The notes under the pieces are model-generated. The model did not search any database. It saw only the letters and a list, made by a program, of their open reading frames with translations, and was not told the origin of the DNA. A stretch of 64,000 bases of DNA from Ruminococcus sp. (GTDB lineage Bacteria > Bacillota > Clostridia > Oscillospirales > Ruminococcaceae). Of the stretch, positions 53,226 through 62,735 are shown in pieces. The DNA is taken from the NCBI GenBank assembly GCA_029062165.1, contig JAIDQQ010000023.1, forward strand, positions 481,889-545,888. The letters are read 5' to 3'. Position 1 is the stretch's first letter. Each line of letters opens with the position of its first letter. The translations under genes and the position numbers were made by a program.

Positions 53226-54440
53226 TTATTTCATTAATTCGCCGAGAAGTTTTCTGAAACGTTCCATAGCTTCAATAGTACGCTGTCTGTCACCGAAAGC
53301 CGTCAGTCTGAACCAGCCCTCGCCATTCTTGCCGAACCCTGCCCCTGGTGTACCGACTACTGCTATTTTTTCAAGCATTGTATCGAAAAATTCCCAGCTA
53401 CCCATACCACACGGACATTTAAACCATATATACGGCGAATTTATTCCGCCGGTGAATTTGACACCCAGTTCAGACATTGTTTCCGATATAATACGTGCAT
53501 TTTCCTGATAGTAGGCTATATTTTCGTGAATCTGTTTCAGACCCTCTTCAGTGAATACCGCTTCCGCACCACGCTGTACCGGATATGATACGCCATTGAA
53601 TTTACTGCCCTGACGTCTGCCCCACAACTGCGATACTGATACTTCCGTACCGTCGCTTGCGGTGACTTTGAGAGCGTCCGGAATGACTGTATAACCGCAT
53701 CTCATACCGGTAAAACCTGCGGTCTTCGACAGCGAACACATTTCAATAGCTACTTCCTTAGCACCGTCAACACAGAAAATACTTCTCGGTATATCAGGGT
53801 CAGTAATAAATGCCTCGTAGGCGGAATCGTAAATAATTACGGCGTTGTTTTTCTTGGCGTAGTCAATCCATTCGGCAAGCTGTTCACGTGTATATACCGA
53901 ACCTGTCGGGTTATTCGGCGAACACAGATATATAATATCGGCGTGTACGTCGTAATCGGGCATTCCGGCGAATCCGTTTTCTTCATTGGAATCGGCATAG
54001 ATTACTTTTCTGCCACTCATTAAATTTGAATCGACGTATACAGGATATGCAGGGTCAGTGACCAGTATAATATTATCGTCACCGAAAATATCGACTATAT
54101 TTCCGCAATCGCTTTTTGCACCGTCATTTATACGGATTTCTTCCGGCGAAATGTCTGCACCGATTGACTTATAATAACCCGATACCGCATTTTTCAGGAA
54201 GTCGTAACCTGCTCCGCTGTCCTCGTAGCCTTTGAAAGTTTCTTTAACACCCATTTCGTCGCAAGCCTTTTTCATAGCGTCGACTACTACAGGGGCTATC
54301 GGAAGTGTAACATCTCCTATACCCATACGGATTATATCAGCGTCGGGATTTGCCTGTTTAAAGGCGTTTATTTTTTTTGCGATATTTATAAACAGATAAT
54401 TTTTTTCCAGTTTAAGAAAATTTTCGTTCAGTTTCGGCAT
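53226..54440 (-). CDS. dapL: LL-diaminopimelate aminotransferase
   Basis: 404 residues. PLP-enzyme fold type I with SPNNPTGSVY, YDSAYEAFI, Lys in SLSKTAGFTGMRCGY, and VGTPGAGFG. It makes LL-DAP from tetrahydrodipicolinate in one step, bypassing succinylated or acetylated intermediates. The start overlaps the dapF stop by 13 bases, which couples consecutive pathway steps. Confidence 0.95.
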   Translation of the reverse strand: MPKLNENFLKLEKNYLFINIAKKINAFKQANPDADIIRMGIGDVTLPIAPVVVDAMKKACDEMGVKETFKGYEDSGAGYDFLKNAVSGYYKSIGADISPEEIRINDGAKSDCGNIVDIFGDDNIILVTDPAYPVYVDSNLMSGRKVIYADSNEENGFAGMPDYDVHADIIYLCSPNNPTGSVYTREQLAEWIDYAKKNNAVIIYDSAYEAFITDPDIPRSIFCVDGAKEVAIEMCSLSKTAGFTGMRCGYTVIPDALKVTASDGTEVSVSQLWGRRQGSKFNGVSYPVQRGAEAVFTEEGLKQIHENIAYYQENARIISETMSELGVKFTGGINSPYIWFKCPCGMGSWEFFDTMLEKIAVVGTPGAGFGKNGEGWFRLTAFGDRQRTIEAMERFRKLLGELMK

Positions 54441-55306
54441 ATGACATTCTCCTTTTTTGAGTTGATAAATTCTTCAGAAATATTTCCGTCGCATATGTAT
54501 TCCGCTTCACCGGTCATCATAACAGTATCGTCAGACTTATATGTTATACGTAAGTCGCCACCTCGTAAGTGTACAAGTATTTCCTCGTCATATGGACATA
54601 TTCCGTTAAGTACTCCGGCTACTACTGTAGCACACGTACCTGTACCACAGGCGAAAGTTTCACCGCTACCACGTTCCCATACACGCATTTTGAGTGTATG
54701 ACTGTCTATGACCTCGCAGAACTCCGTATTTACACGGTTCGGGAAAATTTCGTGGTTTTCAAAATCCGGACCGATTTTTTCAAGGTCAAGACCATCGACA
54801 TTATCGGTAAATATTACGGCGTGCGGATTACCCATAGAAACACAGGTCATATTCCAGACTTTTCCGGCAACCGTTACAGGCTGATTTATAAATCTTTCCA
54901 TATCGGATTTTACCGGAATTTCCACAGGGTTCAGAATAGCCTTTCCCATATCAACCTGTACCAGTTTCACTTTATTATTTTCGGTAAAAAGTTTAAGATA
55001 CTTTATTCCGGAATTTGTTTCAAGTGTGATGTCTGTCTTTGAGGTCATGCCCATATCGTAGACATATTTTCCGATACAACGTGTAGCATTACCACACATC
55101 ATGGCTTCCGAACCGTCCGCATTGAAAATACGCATACGGAAATCCGCTTTATCCGACGGCATAATAAGTACAAGACCGTCAGAGCCTATGCCCTTGTGTC
55201 TGTCACTCACGATAACCGAAACTTTTTCCGGTTCTTCGACTGTCTCTTCAAAACAGTTTATATAGATATAGTCATTGCCTATACCGTGCATTTTAGAAAA
55301 TTTCAT
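54428..55306 (-). CDS. dapF: Diaminopimelate epimerase
   Basis: 292 residues from ATG at 55306 (MKFSKMHGIGND), with AAAGGAG at good spacing; a longer open frame upstream crosses the promoter. Catalytic cysteines lie in MCGNATRC and ACGTGTCA. Converts LL-DAP to meso-DAP for peptidoglycan and lysine. First gene of dapF-dapL-patatin. Confidence 0.95.
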   Translation of the reverse strand: MKFSKMHGIGNDYIYINCFEETVEEPEKVSVIVSDRHKGIGSDGLVLIMPSDKADFRMRIFNADGSEAMMCGNATRCIGKYVYDMGMTSKTDITLETNSGIKYLKLFTENNKVKLVQVDMGKAILNPVEIPVKSDMERFINQPVTVAGKVWNMTCVSMGNPHAVIFTDNVDGLDLEKIGPDFENHEIFPNRVNTEFCEVIDSHTLKMRVWERGSGETFACGTGTCATVVAGVLNGICPYDEEILVHLRGGDLRITYKSDDTVMMTGEAEYICDGNISEEFINSKKENVICRN

Positions 55307-55375
55307 AATAATTGCTCCTTTGCGACTTATCAGGAGTGGACGGTCAAAACTGCTGACATTTTTTCCGCCGGTAAT

Positions 55376-55404
55376 ATTATACAACATTTTTTTTCCTATG
55401 TCAA
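55376..55404 (-). promoter_or_regulatory. Promoter of dapF-dapL
   Basis: Minus strand TTGACA (55399-55404), 17 bases, TATAAT (55376-55381). Confidence 0.8.
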
Positions 55405-55424
55405 TACAATAATTTAAAAATCCG

Positions 55425-55453
55425 TTGACATTGATAATAATTAATGTTAGAAT
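55425..55453 (+). promoter_or_regulatory. Promoter of the hsdS-like gene
   Basis: TTGACA (55425-55430), 17 bases, TAGAAT (55448-55453). Divergent from the dapF promoter, 20 bases between the -35 boxes. Confidence 0.75.
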
Positions 55454-55472
55454 AATCTGTGAGGTGATTTAT

Positions 55473-56591
55473 ATGAATTTCAAAACCGTAAAATTATCTG
55501 AAATTTGTTCTTTTACTACAGGAAAACTTAACTCCAATATGGCAGTTAAATACGGAAAATATCCGTTTTTTACCTGTTCTCCGGAAACATTAAGAATAAA
55601 TGATTATGCTTTTAATCAGGAAGCTATTTTACTTGCCGGAAATAATGCCAACGGTAACTTCAATATAAAATTCTATAACGGAAAATTTAACGCTTATCAA
55701 CGTACATATGTATTTACAGGTTCTGAAAAATGCAATTTAAAATATTTATACTATTATTTAAAACTTTGTCTCGAAGACTTCAGAAGAATTTCACAAGGTA
55801 CTGCTACCCAGTTTCTGACCGCAAAAATTTTAAACTCGTTTGAAATAAATCTGCCCTCAATGGAAGTACAATGTAAAATAGCTTCTGTTCTGTCGACACT
55901 TGACGACAAAATAGAGTTAAACAACCGTATAAACCAAAACTTAGAGGAGCAGGCACAGGCAATTTTTAAAAGCTGGTTTGTGGATTTTGAGCCGTTCGGG
56001 GGCGTTATGCCTAATGACTGGAAAATAACAACTTTAGGTGAAGTATGTTCTTGTATTCTCGGCGGAACACCAAGCCGGAAAAATCATGAATATTGGAATG
56101 GTAATATTTCTTGGATAAACTCCGGTGAAGTAAACCGTTTCAGAATAACATCACCAAGCGAATTTATAACAGAAAAAGGGTTAAATTCTTCCTCAACAAA
56201 ATTATTACCTGAAAAAACTACTGTATTAGCAATTACCGGAGCAACATTGGGAAAGGTCAGTTTACTTGAAATATCAAGCTGTACTAATCAGTCAATTGTC
56301 GGAATAATTCCGAATGAAACTTTGCCTTACGAATATATTTTCCCATTTATCAAAGCAAACATTAAAGAACTTATTTCACACCAGACAGGCGGAGCACAGC
56401 AACATATAAATAAACAAAATGTTGAAAGTCTGCCAGTTTATATTCCACATAAAGAAAACACTGAAATTTATAAAAATATAATATCTCCAATATATGAGAT
56501 GATAGCTGAAATTTGTTTTGAAAATAATAATCTTTCCGCCCTGCGTGATTCCCTGCTTCCTAAGTTTATGAGCGGTGAAATAAAAGTATAA
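55473..56591 (+). CDS. hsdS: Orphan type I restriction specificity subunit
   Basis: 372 residues from the ATG at 55473 after GAGGTG. Two target-recognition domains (about 5-130 and 190-325) separated by the conserved coiled spacer LDDKIELNNRINQNLEEQAQAIFKSWFVDFEPF, and a short second conserved helix at the end (SALRDSLLPKFMSGEI). Type I S subunits choose the DNA site for HsdM and HsdR. Neither hsdM nor hsdR is within the window, so it would need subunits from elsewhere or be a phase-variation cassette. Confidence 0.88.
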   Translation: MNFKTVKLSEICSFTTGKLNSNMAVKYGKYPFFTCSPETLRINDYAFNQEAILLAGNNANGNFNIKFYNGKFNAYQRTYVFTGSEKCNLKYLYYYLKLCLEDFRRISQGTATQFLTAKILNSFEINLPSMEVQCKIASVLSTLDDKIELNNRINQNLEEQAQAIFKSWFVDFEPFGGVMPNDWKITTLGEVCSCILGGTPSRKNHEYWNGNISWINSGEVNRFRITSPSEFITEKGLNSSSTKLLPEKTTVLAITGATLGKVSLLEISSCTNQSIVGIIPNETLPYEYIFPFIKANIKELISHQTGGAQQHINKQNVESLPVYIPHKENTEIYKNIISPIYEMIAEICFENNNLSALRDSLLPKFMSGEIKV

Positions 56592-56611
56592 TATTTATAA
56601 GAGGTGATTAT

Positions 56612-57376
56612 ATGTCAGTATGGGAAAATATTTCTGAAAAACTGGTTACTACGGAAAAAACGGAAAATATCAGGATTCTTCATGCAGTTGAATCCGGTAG
56701 TCGTGCATGGGGGTTTGCATCACCCGACAGCGATTATGATGTGAGATTTATTTATGTACGTCCGGAAAATTATTACTTGCGTCTGGATAAAACACGTGAT
56801 GTCATTGAGTGCGAATTAAATGACGTTTACGACATAAACGGCTGGGATATTTCCAAGACTTTACGCCTGCTCCATAATTCTAACCCGACTGTCTTTGAAT
56901 GGATTCATTCCCCGATAGTCTACAGTACACACGACATCATAAAACAACTTACTCCTGAATTTGACAGCTTTTTTTCATGCAAATCCGGAATATATCATTA
57001 TATAAGTACAGCGATTTCCACCAGTAGCAAACATCTTAATCAGGAAAATATTAAATATAAAAAGTACTTCTATGTGATACGTCCTGTAATGGCTTGTCTG
57101 TGGATTCTCGAAAACAAAACTCCGCCACCAGTACTTTTCAGTGAACTTGTCTCCGCTGTCGCCGACGATAGTATAAAACCTGTAATTTCCGAACTTATCC
57201 GGATAAAAACTGAAATTCCTGAAACTGCTACCGGTAAACATATTCCGGCACTTGACCGTTACATTGAAAAAAATATTACGGATATAAAAAATTATGCCGG
57301 TACTATTTCAGATGACCGTAAAAACAACTGGTCTGAAATAAATGAAATGTTCCTGAAAATACTGGATATTAAATAA
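56612..57376 (+). CDS. Predicted nucleotidyltransferase (pol-beta superfamily, RlaP/YcgL type)
   Basis: 254 residues. Active-site motif GSRAWGFASPDSDYDV near 30-45 supplies the G-S and D-x-D metal ligands. The rest is helical (IYHYISTAISTSSKHL, RPVMACLWILE). This family has been proposed to act in RNA repair or stress. It lies 20 bases after hsdS, same strand, so probably co-transcribed. Confidence 0.85.
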   Translation: MSVWENISEKLVTTEKTENIRILHAVESGSRAWGFASPDSDYDVRFIYVRPENYYLRLDKTRDVIECELNDVYDINGWDISKTLRLLHNSNPTVFEWIHSPIVYSTHDIIKQLTPEFDSFFSCKSGIYHYISTAISTSSKHLNQENIKYKKYFYVIRPVMACLWILENKTPPPVLFSELVSAVADDSIKPVISELIRIKTEIPETATGKHIPALDRYIEKNITDIKNYAGTISDDRKNNWSEINEMFLKILDIK

Positions 57377-57409
57377 AAAAAACTCCCTGTCTGAGCAGGG
57401 AATTTTTTT
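57376..57409 (+). terminator. Bidirectional terminator
   Basis: TCCCTG, 6-base loop, CAGGGA with A before and T after, between the nucleotidyltransferase and the convergent GH3 gene. Confidence 0.85.
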
Positions 57410-57421
57410 GTATTCCGTATG

Positions 57422-59119
57422 TTAAAATAATCCGAGTTCGTATTTTTTGTTTAAAATACGTGAAACACTCTCGTCAATTCTGTTTTCCGATATAGAGCCG
57501 TTATTTACTGCATTACATACAGCATTTACCGCTTCCGGAAGATTTTCCGGCATAAGAATTATGTCAATACCGGCTTGTATAGACTTTACGGCGGCATCTC
57601 CGGACGAGTAAACCGTTGAAATTGTGTTCATCTGCTGTGCGTCCGTGATTGCTATTCCGTCGAATCCGAGTTCATTACGGAGATATTCTGTAACGGCAGT
57701 ATATGACAGGTCTGCCGGTAGGTCGTCGCCGAAACCTGTCACAATCTGGTGGCTTACCATTACAAAATCAACACCGTTTTCTATTCCGGTACGGAACGGT
57801 ACAAACTCACTTTCACGGAGCTGTTCAACAGTACGGTCTATTACTACGAACGAATCGTTATGTGTATTACCGTCTTCCGCTCCTAAACCGGGGAAGTGCT
57901 TGAATGTAGCCGAAACTCCGGCATTCTGCAAACCGTTTGCGACTGCTGTAGCCATATTCGCAACTACAGACGGGTCACTACTGAATATACGATTGCCGAG
58001 TTCGTTAGCAGGATTTATATTTACGTCCGCAACCGGTGCGAAATCCACGTTGAAGCCGAGATTTTTAAGGTCTGTGCCGATTGTATAGCCTATGTTATAC
58101 CCCTCGTTGTAATCGTTTCTTTCGCCGTACGACTGCATATTCCAGAATGCTGTAGTACCTAATTTCTGTGCGGCACGTGCGACTATACCGCCCTCTTCGT
58201 CGATAGCCGTGAATATTCCAACACCAGCGGAATCCTTTGCGTATTGCTGTACGTTTTCAAGCATGGATTGTGTCTGTGGTACTGAAACAAGGTTATCCGC
58301 AAAATATATCAGTCCGCCTACAGGATATTCTGTGATGGCGTTTTTTGTAGTCTCACCGGCGGAAGTAGTCGGCGTAACTCCGGTAATCTGTTCCGGCTTT
58401 ACCATGAACATCTGATAGACTTTTTCCTCAAGCGACATCTGATTAAGAAGTCCCTGCGGATTATCCGGTTTTGTAGTAGTTGTAGTGGTGGTTGTAGTAG
58501 TCGTAGTAGTCGTTGTTGTTGTGGTAGTTGTAGTAGTAGTCGTTGTGGCGGAAGTTGTAGTCGTCGTAGTGGTTGTAGTTGCCGGTACAGCCGTATTTAA
58601 GGCTGATGTTGTCGTTGTAGTAGTATTATTCCCGACAGTATTTTTTGCAGTAGTCTTTGTAGTAGTGGTGGTAGTAGCTGTAGTCGTGGCTGTAGTAGTT
58701 TCTGCCTGTGCGACGGTTCTTTTAGTAAGTCCGGAAGTATCAAGATTAGGATTTACTATTACTACGTGTGTAGTACCGTATTGTATACCGTTATTTCTTG
58801 TGACGTTCGGTGAAATTGTAGTAGTGGTAGTATCTGTAGCGGTTTCTGTAGCTATTTTTGCCTTGTACTCCGTAGCGACAGTACCAGACCTGACGACAGA
58901 GGAAGTTTCTGCCGTTGTGGTATCGGTGACGACATTTCCGGCGATATATCCCTTTGCGGTTGACTGCTGATTTTCACCGGACTGTTTTTCCTGCGGAGTT
59001 TCGGGCTGTTCGTTGTTCATTACCGGTATATCCTGCATATTTTGTACCACCTGTCCGCAACCGGTAAGCATCATGGCGGAGAGCATTACGGCTGATATTT
59101 TTTTCCTTAAGTTTTTCAT
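57422..59119 (-). CDS. Lipoprotein GH3 enzyme (beta-N-acetylhexosaminidase-like)
   Basis: 565 residues. Lipobox LTGC near 19-22, so surface-anchored. A long Thr-rich linker (about 40-218) contains near-pure poly-Thr tracts. GH3 domain at 220-565: DEEGGIVAR, KHFPGLGAEDGNTHND with the NagZ-type His, and the nucleophile Asp in GIAITDAQQM. NagZ relatives release GlcNAc from cell-wall fragments; here it would act outside the membrane. Pro-Thr linkers of this sort are typical of ruminococcal surface enzymes. Confidence 0.9.
   Translation of the reverse strand: MKNLRKKISAVMLSAMMLTGCGQVVQNMQDIPVMNNEQPETPQEKQSGENQQSTAKGYIAGNVVTDTTTAETSSVVRSGTVATEYKAKIATETATDTTTTTISPNVTRNNGIQYGTTHVVIVNPNLDTSGLTKRTVAQAETTTATTTATTTTTTKTTAKNTVGNNTTTTTTSALNTAVPATTTTTTTTTSATTTTTTTTTTTTTTTTTTTTTTTTTKPDNPQGLLNQMSLEEKVYQMFMVKPEQITGVTPTTSAGETTKNAITEYPVGGLIYFADNLVSVPQTQSMLENVQQYAKDSAGVGIFTAIDEEGGIVARAAQKLGTTAFWNMQSYGERNDYNEGYNIGYTIGTDLKNLGFNVDFAPVADVNINPANELGNRIFSSDPSVVANMATAVANGLQNAGVSATFKHFPGLGAEDGNTHNDSFVVIDRTVEQLRESEFVPFRTGIENGVDFVMVSHQIVTGFGDDLPADLSYTAVTEYLRNELGFDGIAITDAQQMNTISTVYSSGDAAVKSIQAGIDIILMPENLPEAVNAVCNAVNNGSISENRIDESVSRILNKKYELGLF
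58440..58720 (-). repeat. Poly-threonine coding repeat in the GH3 gene
   Basis: Runs of mixed ACN codons (read as GTN on the plus strand) interrupted by Ser, Ala and Lys. Codons are mixed rather than one perfect triplet, which limits slippage. The opposite strand has a spurious poly-Val frame. Confidence 0.8.
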
Positions 59120-59164
59120 GTTTCCTTCCCCTTTTATCTTTGTAATTCTTAATTATTAATTTTC

Positions 59165-59776
59165 TTATCTGTTATCTATTTTTTCTGGATATAAGTCATG
59201 GTGCGAAAGTCTTTCCCATGCGAGTTTTTCCCATTTTGTATCAGGTCTGCCGTAATTGCAGTAAGGGTCAATGGATATTCCGCCACGTGGGAGGAATTTT
59301 CCCCACACCTCAATGTACTTCGGATTCATGAGTTTTATTAAATCGTTCATGATGATGTTCACACAGTCCTCGTGGAAATCTCCGTGATTACGGAAGCTGA
59401 ACAGGTACAGTTTCAGCGACTTACTTTCAACCATTTTTTTATCCGGAATGTACGATATATAGATAGTAGCGAAATCCGGCTGTCCTGTAATCGGACACAG
59501 GCTGGTGAACTCCGGACAGTTGAATTTTACAAAATAGTCACGGTCGGGATGTTTGTTGTCGAAAGTTTCGAGAACTTCCGGTGCGTAATCTGTAGCGTAC
59601 TTTGTATCTTTTTTGCCGAGATTCTGTAAACCCTCTCCGAAACGTGTCTTGTTCACGACGGTTTCTTTATGTTCCTGTTCGGGTTTTTCCTCGAAAAATT
59701 CGGAAGTACCGGTTTTTATACCGTTCATTACTTCCTCAAACATTTTCTTCATTTCTTCCTGAAAATTCATATCCAT
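59165..59776 (-). CDS. queF: NADPH-dependent 7-cyano-7-deazaguanine reductase
   Basis: 203 residues. The active-site Cys lies in [15 protein letters not shown], and the NADPH motif is [21 protein letters not shown]. It reduces preQ0 to preQ1. It carries about 45 extra N-terminal residues rich in Glu and Lys compared with the single-domain QueF of Bacillus. Last que gene of the operon, after one small unknown gene. Confidence 0.95.
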   Translation of the reverse strand: MDMNFQEEMKKMFEEVMNGIKTGTSEFFEEKPEQEHKETVVNKTRFGEGLQNLGKKDTKYATDYAPEVLETFDNKHPDRDYFVKFNCPEFTSLCPITGQPDFATIYISYIPDKKMVESKSLKLYLFSFRNHGDFHEDCVNIIMNDLIKLMNPKYIEVWGKFLPRGGISIDPYCNYGRPDTKWEKLAWERLSHHDLYPEKIDNR

Positions 59777-59801
59777 AATAAGAATACCTCCATAAAAAAA
59801 T

Positions 59802-60248
59802 TTATTTATATCTTAACATGAAATCCCCTGAAAAATCAGCCGTTTCATACGGTTGTGAATAACCGTCAGTTATAGCCGTTCCCTCAATGCTGATATGCAT
59901 CATTTCTTCGGATATATCAAGTATTGTAAGACTGTATTTTTCAAACGGTTCATGTTCGTAAATATAAAGCGTATCTTCTCTTTCGTCAGCCTCTTCCGGA
60001 CTGTCTACAGAATATGTATCGCCGACAATTTCACTGATTTCAGACTTATGTGTTTCATGTTGATTCATGCAGAGATACGGCGAAATTTTTTCACCGTCAA
60101 ATATTGCTTCTTTGAATCTCAAATCAAATGAAATTGTTAAAGTATTTTCATATTCGTCACTCTCGAAAATGTACAGCCTTGTGTCTTCACAGTCGTCAAG
60201 TTCAAACGTCACTCCACCTAAAATAAGCGTTCCGGACTGTTTTTCCAT
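59802..60248 (-). CDS. Unknown acidic protein inside the que operon
   Basis: 148 residues, beta-rich and very acidic, no signal. AAAGGAG precedes the ATG at 12 bases. No family recognised. It lies 6 bases after queC and 25 before queF, so it must be co-transcribed, yet it has no obvious queuosine role; size and composition resemble the immunity-like proteins at 1134-4701. Confidence 0.65.
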   Translation of the reverse strand: MEKQSGTLILGGVTFELDDCEDTRLYIFESDEYENTLTISFDLRFKEAIFDGEKISPYLCMNQHETHKSEISEIVGDTYSVDSPEEADEREDTLYIYEHEPFEKYSLTILDISEEMMHISIEGTAITDGYSQPYETADFSGDFMLRYK

Positions 60249-60254
60249 AATAAT

Positions 60255-60950
60255 TTAATTCTCCTTTTTACTTTTGAAAAGTGGGTCTGTAACGCCATTT
60301 AACTCAAATGCCCTTATTCTGTCCCGACAAGTTCCGCACGTACCACACGGAACATCACCGCCCTCGTAGCAACTCCATGTGAGTTCATACGGTACGCCTA
60401 ATTCAAGACCTTTCTTTACAACGTCCGCTTTTGTAAGATTTACAAACGGTGCAATGATTTCAAGCTGTCCGCCACTACCTAAGTATATCGCACGATTCAT
60501 AGCGTTGTTGAAATCGTCGGAGCAGTCCGGATAGGCGTTACCGGCGGAATCGTCACTGTGTGCGCCGTAGTAAATTACTGAACAGTCGTTAGATAATGCT
60601 ATACTCGATGCCGATGACAGAAACAGACCGTTCCTGAACGGTACATATGTAGATACCGGCTTACCGTCCGTTTTGGAGAGTTGTTCGGCGTACGTTTCTT
60701 TAGGTATTTCCGTATCAGAACCGTTCAGCAGTGAGCAGGTTGAATCCGCAAAAATCAATGCAAGGTCAAGAGTTTTCAGCTGTACGCCGTAATAATCGGC
60801 TATTTTCCGTGAACATTCAATTTCCTTGTTGTGTTTCTGACCGTAATAAATCGACAGTGCTATAACATTTTCCGCTCCGTATTTTTCTACAGCCATAGCG
60901 AGACAGGTTGTACTGTCAACCCCTCCGCTGAAAAGTACAAGTGCTTTCAT
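60255..60950 (-). CDS. queC: 7-cyano-7-deazaguanine synthase
   Basis: 231 residues. PP-loop SGGVDSTT near the start and the C-terminal zinc site C-x8-C-x2-C-x2-C (CYEGGDVPCGTCGTC). It makes preQ0 from carboxy-deazaguanine, ammonia and ATP. Confidence 0.95.
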   Translation of the reverse strand: MKALVLFSGGVDSTTCLAMAVEKYGAENVIALSIYYGQKHNKEIECSRKIADYYGVQLKTLDLALIFADSTCSLLNGSDTEIPKETYAEQLSKTDGKPVSTYVPFRNGLFLSSASSIALSNDCSVIYYGAHSDDSAGNAYPDCSDDFNNAMNRAIYLGSGGQLEIIAPFVNLTKADVVKKGLELGVPYELTWSCYEGGDVPCGTCGTCRDRIRAFELNGVTDPLFKSKKEN

Positions 60951-60968
60951 TAAAAAAAATCCTCCTTT

Positions 60969-61511
60969 TTATGAACCCCATGTTCCGCACTCAATAAGCA
61001 TAATGGAATTGTCTTTTATTGATATAAATGTATGGTCTCCAGAATAGCCACCACCTATTTCAATATTTTCTGCTCCTGTCAGATATGGAATAACTAAATT
61101 TATCTCACTTTCCGGAATATCATTTTCACCGGCGTGCCATTTTATTTCCTCTATAAGATAATCTTCTGTGACATATTTCAAGCGTAATTCATTGTAAGTA
61201 ATATAATCTGAATAAAATTTTTCCGCCTGCGTCATATATTGCAGACGTTCAGACAACGGAATTTTCCAGAAATCCTGCTCCCATTCCTCACAATAAGCCA
61301 TTTGTAATAATACTGTCTGTGTGTATGCCTTTTCAAAGTTTTGTTTTATATAGTTCTCCGGAAATTCATATATACTGACAGATATTCCAACCGGATATTT
61401 TTTATACCAGTCATAATATTTTTTGTTAAATTCAGACCATTCAAGATTTACCGCAATGTTTTTATAGTATTCGTAATTATTTACAATCTTTTTCAGAATA
61501 TCAATATACAT
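60969..61511 (-). CDS. Unknown protein between folE and queC
   Basis: 180 residues, helical N-terminal two thirds rich in Tyr and Trp (WSEFNKKYYDWYKKYPVG), then a short beta part ending IKDNSIMLIECGTWGS. The ATG overlaps the folE stop by one base (TGATG), so it is translationally coupled. No family recognised; possibly an immunity-like insertion in the operon. Confidence 0.7.
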   Translation of the reverse strand: MYIDILKKIVNNYEYYKNIAVNLEWSEFNKKYYDWYKKYPVGISVSIYEFPENYIKQNFEKAYTQTVLLQMAYCEEWEQDFWKIPLSERLQYMTQAEKFYSDYITYNELRLKYVTEDYLIEEIKWHAGENDIPESEINLVIPYLTGAENIEIGGGYSGDHTFISIKDNSIMLIECGTWGS

Positions 61512-62071
61512 CAGTCAAGCAACTCCTGTAGGTCTCTTTTATCCCTGAACGCACCGCAATAAGTACGTGTTTCTGTTTTAGACGATGCGTTTCTGATACC
61601 ACGTGCGGTCATGCAACTATGTGAGCCTACTATTTTTACGCCTACATCTTCCGAACCGGTAGCCTCTGAAATTATTTCCGCAATGTCACGCCCAAGACGT
61701 TCCTGTAACTGTAGTCTTTTTGATGCCATATCACATATACGTGCTATCTTACTAAGTCCTAATACCCTGCCTTTCGGGACGTATGCGACATTTACGGTCA
61801 TATCGTACATCAATGCAAGATGATGTTCGCAGTAACTGAAAACGGTTATATCTTTCATAACTACTGCCGTCTGTGAGTTGCTTTCGACTGCCTCGAAAGT
61901 TTTCCCGAACATTTCGGCAATCTCGTGATTTGAATAGCCTATACCCTCAAAGACTTCCTCGTACATACCGGCAACTCTTTCCGGTGTTTCTTTCAGACCC
62001 TCACGGTCAGGGTTTTCGCCGATAGCTTCTAACAATCCTCTTATGTGGTACTTAATTTTTTCCCTGTCCAT
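61511..62071 (-). CDS. folE: GTP cyclohydrolase I
   Basis: 186 residues, standard length. Zinc and catalytic residues in [11 protein letters not shown] and SHSCMTARG. It makes dihydroneopterin triphosphate; inside this operon the product feeds QueD and then queuosine. Confidence 0.96.
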   Translation of the reverse strand: MDREKIKYHIRGLLEAIGENPDREGLKETPERVAGMYEEVFEGIGYSNHEIAEMFGKTFEAVESNSQTAVVMKDITVFSYCEHHLALMYDMTVNVAYVPKGRVLGLSKIARICDMASKRLQLQERLGRDIAEIISEATGSEDVGVKIVGSHSCMTARGIRNASSKTETRTYCGAFRDKRDLQELLD

Positions 62072-62074
62072 AAA

Positions 62075-62734
62075 TTATACTCCTCTCTCGTCCGGATTCC
62101 ATATAAATTTATGTAACTGCAATTGCAGACGGACTTTATTTAAATTTTTAAGTTTCATGAAATCGACTATTTCCGTCGGATTTATTCTGTCAAATACCGG
62201 ACTTACATAAACATGACACTTTTCTGTAAGCGAAAATTTTTCTATAATTTCAGTAGCTTTTTCGAGGTCTGCAACACTTCCTGCAACAAATTTTATGACG
62301 TCTTTTTCCGTAAGATACGCATAATTTCCGGTATTCATGAAACTTTCCATATCACTCGACGGCAATTTATAATCTATCGTGAAATCCGGTCTGTAAAGTT
62401 TTCCGGAAAATTTTTCAATGGAAATGCTTCCGTTAGTTTCGATTTCCACATTATGACCGCTTTTAATGAGACTTTCAACCAGTATATCAATATTTTCCTG
62501 TAGTAATGGTTCGCCACCGGTCAGTGTGACGTTCTTTACGCCCTCTTCGTTGACGTATGAAACTATATCTTCAACAGACATCATTTCCGCCGGACAGTCT
62601 CCGGTATTTGCCCACGTTGTATCGCAATAGGAGCATTTCAGGTTACAACCTCGGAAACGTATAAATACAGCGAGTTCACCGGCACATTTTCCCTCACCGT
62701 TTATGCTGACGAATTTTTCAGCTACCGGAAACAT
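62075..62734 (-). CDS. queE: 7-carboxy-7-deazaguanine synthase (radical SAM)
   Basis: 219 residues starting MFPVAEKFVSINGEG, after GAGGGGG; a longer upstream frame overlaps queD. Radical SAM cluster motif C-x3-C-x2-C (RGCNLKCSYCDT) and VTLTGGEPL. Turns carboxytetrahydropterin into carboxy-deazaguanine. One base separates it from the queD stop. Confidence 0.95.
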   Translation of the reverse strand: MFPVAEKFVSINGEGKCAGELAVFIRFRGCNLKCSYCDTTWANTGDCPAEMMSVEDIVSYVNEEGVKNVTLTGGEPLLQENIDILVESLIKSGHNVEIETNGSISIEKFSGKLYRPDFTIDYKLPSSDMESFMNTGNYAYLTEKDVIKFVAGSVADLEKATEIIEKFSLTEKCHVYVSPVFDRINPTEIVDFMKLKNLNKVRLQLQLHKFIWNPDERGV

Positions 62735-62735
62735 T

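Noticed and set aside
55425-56591. Complete type I restriction-modification system
   Set aside because: Only the S subunit is present; no HsdM or HsdR within the window.
58485-58970. Plus-strand poly-Val open frame
   Set aside because: It is the antisense of the poly-Thr linker of the GH3 gene, with no ribosome site or domain.
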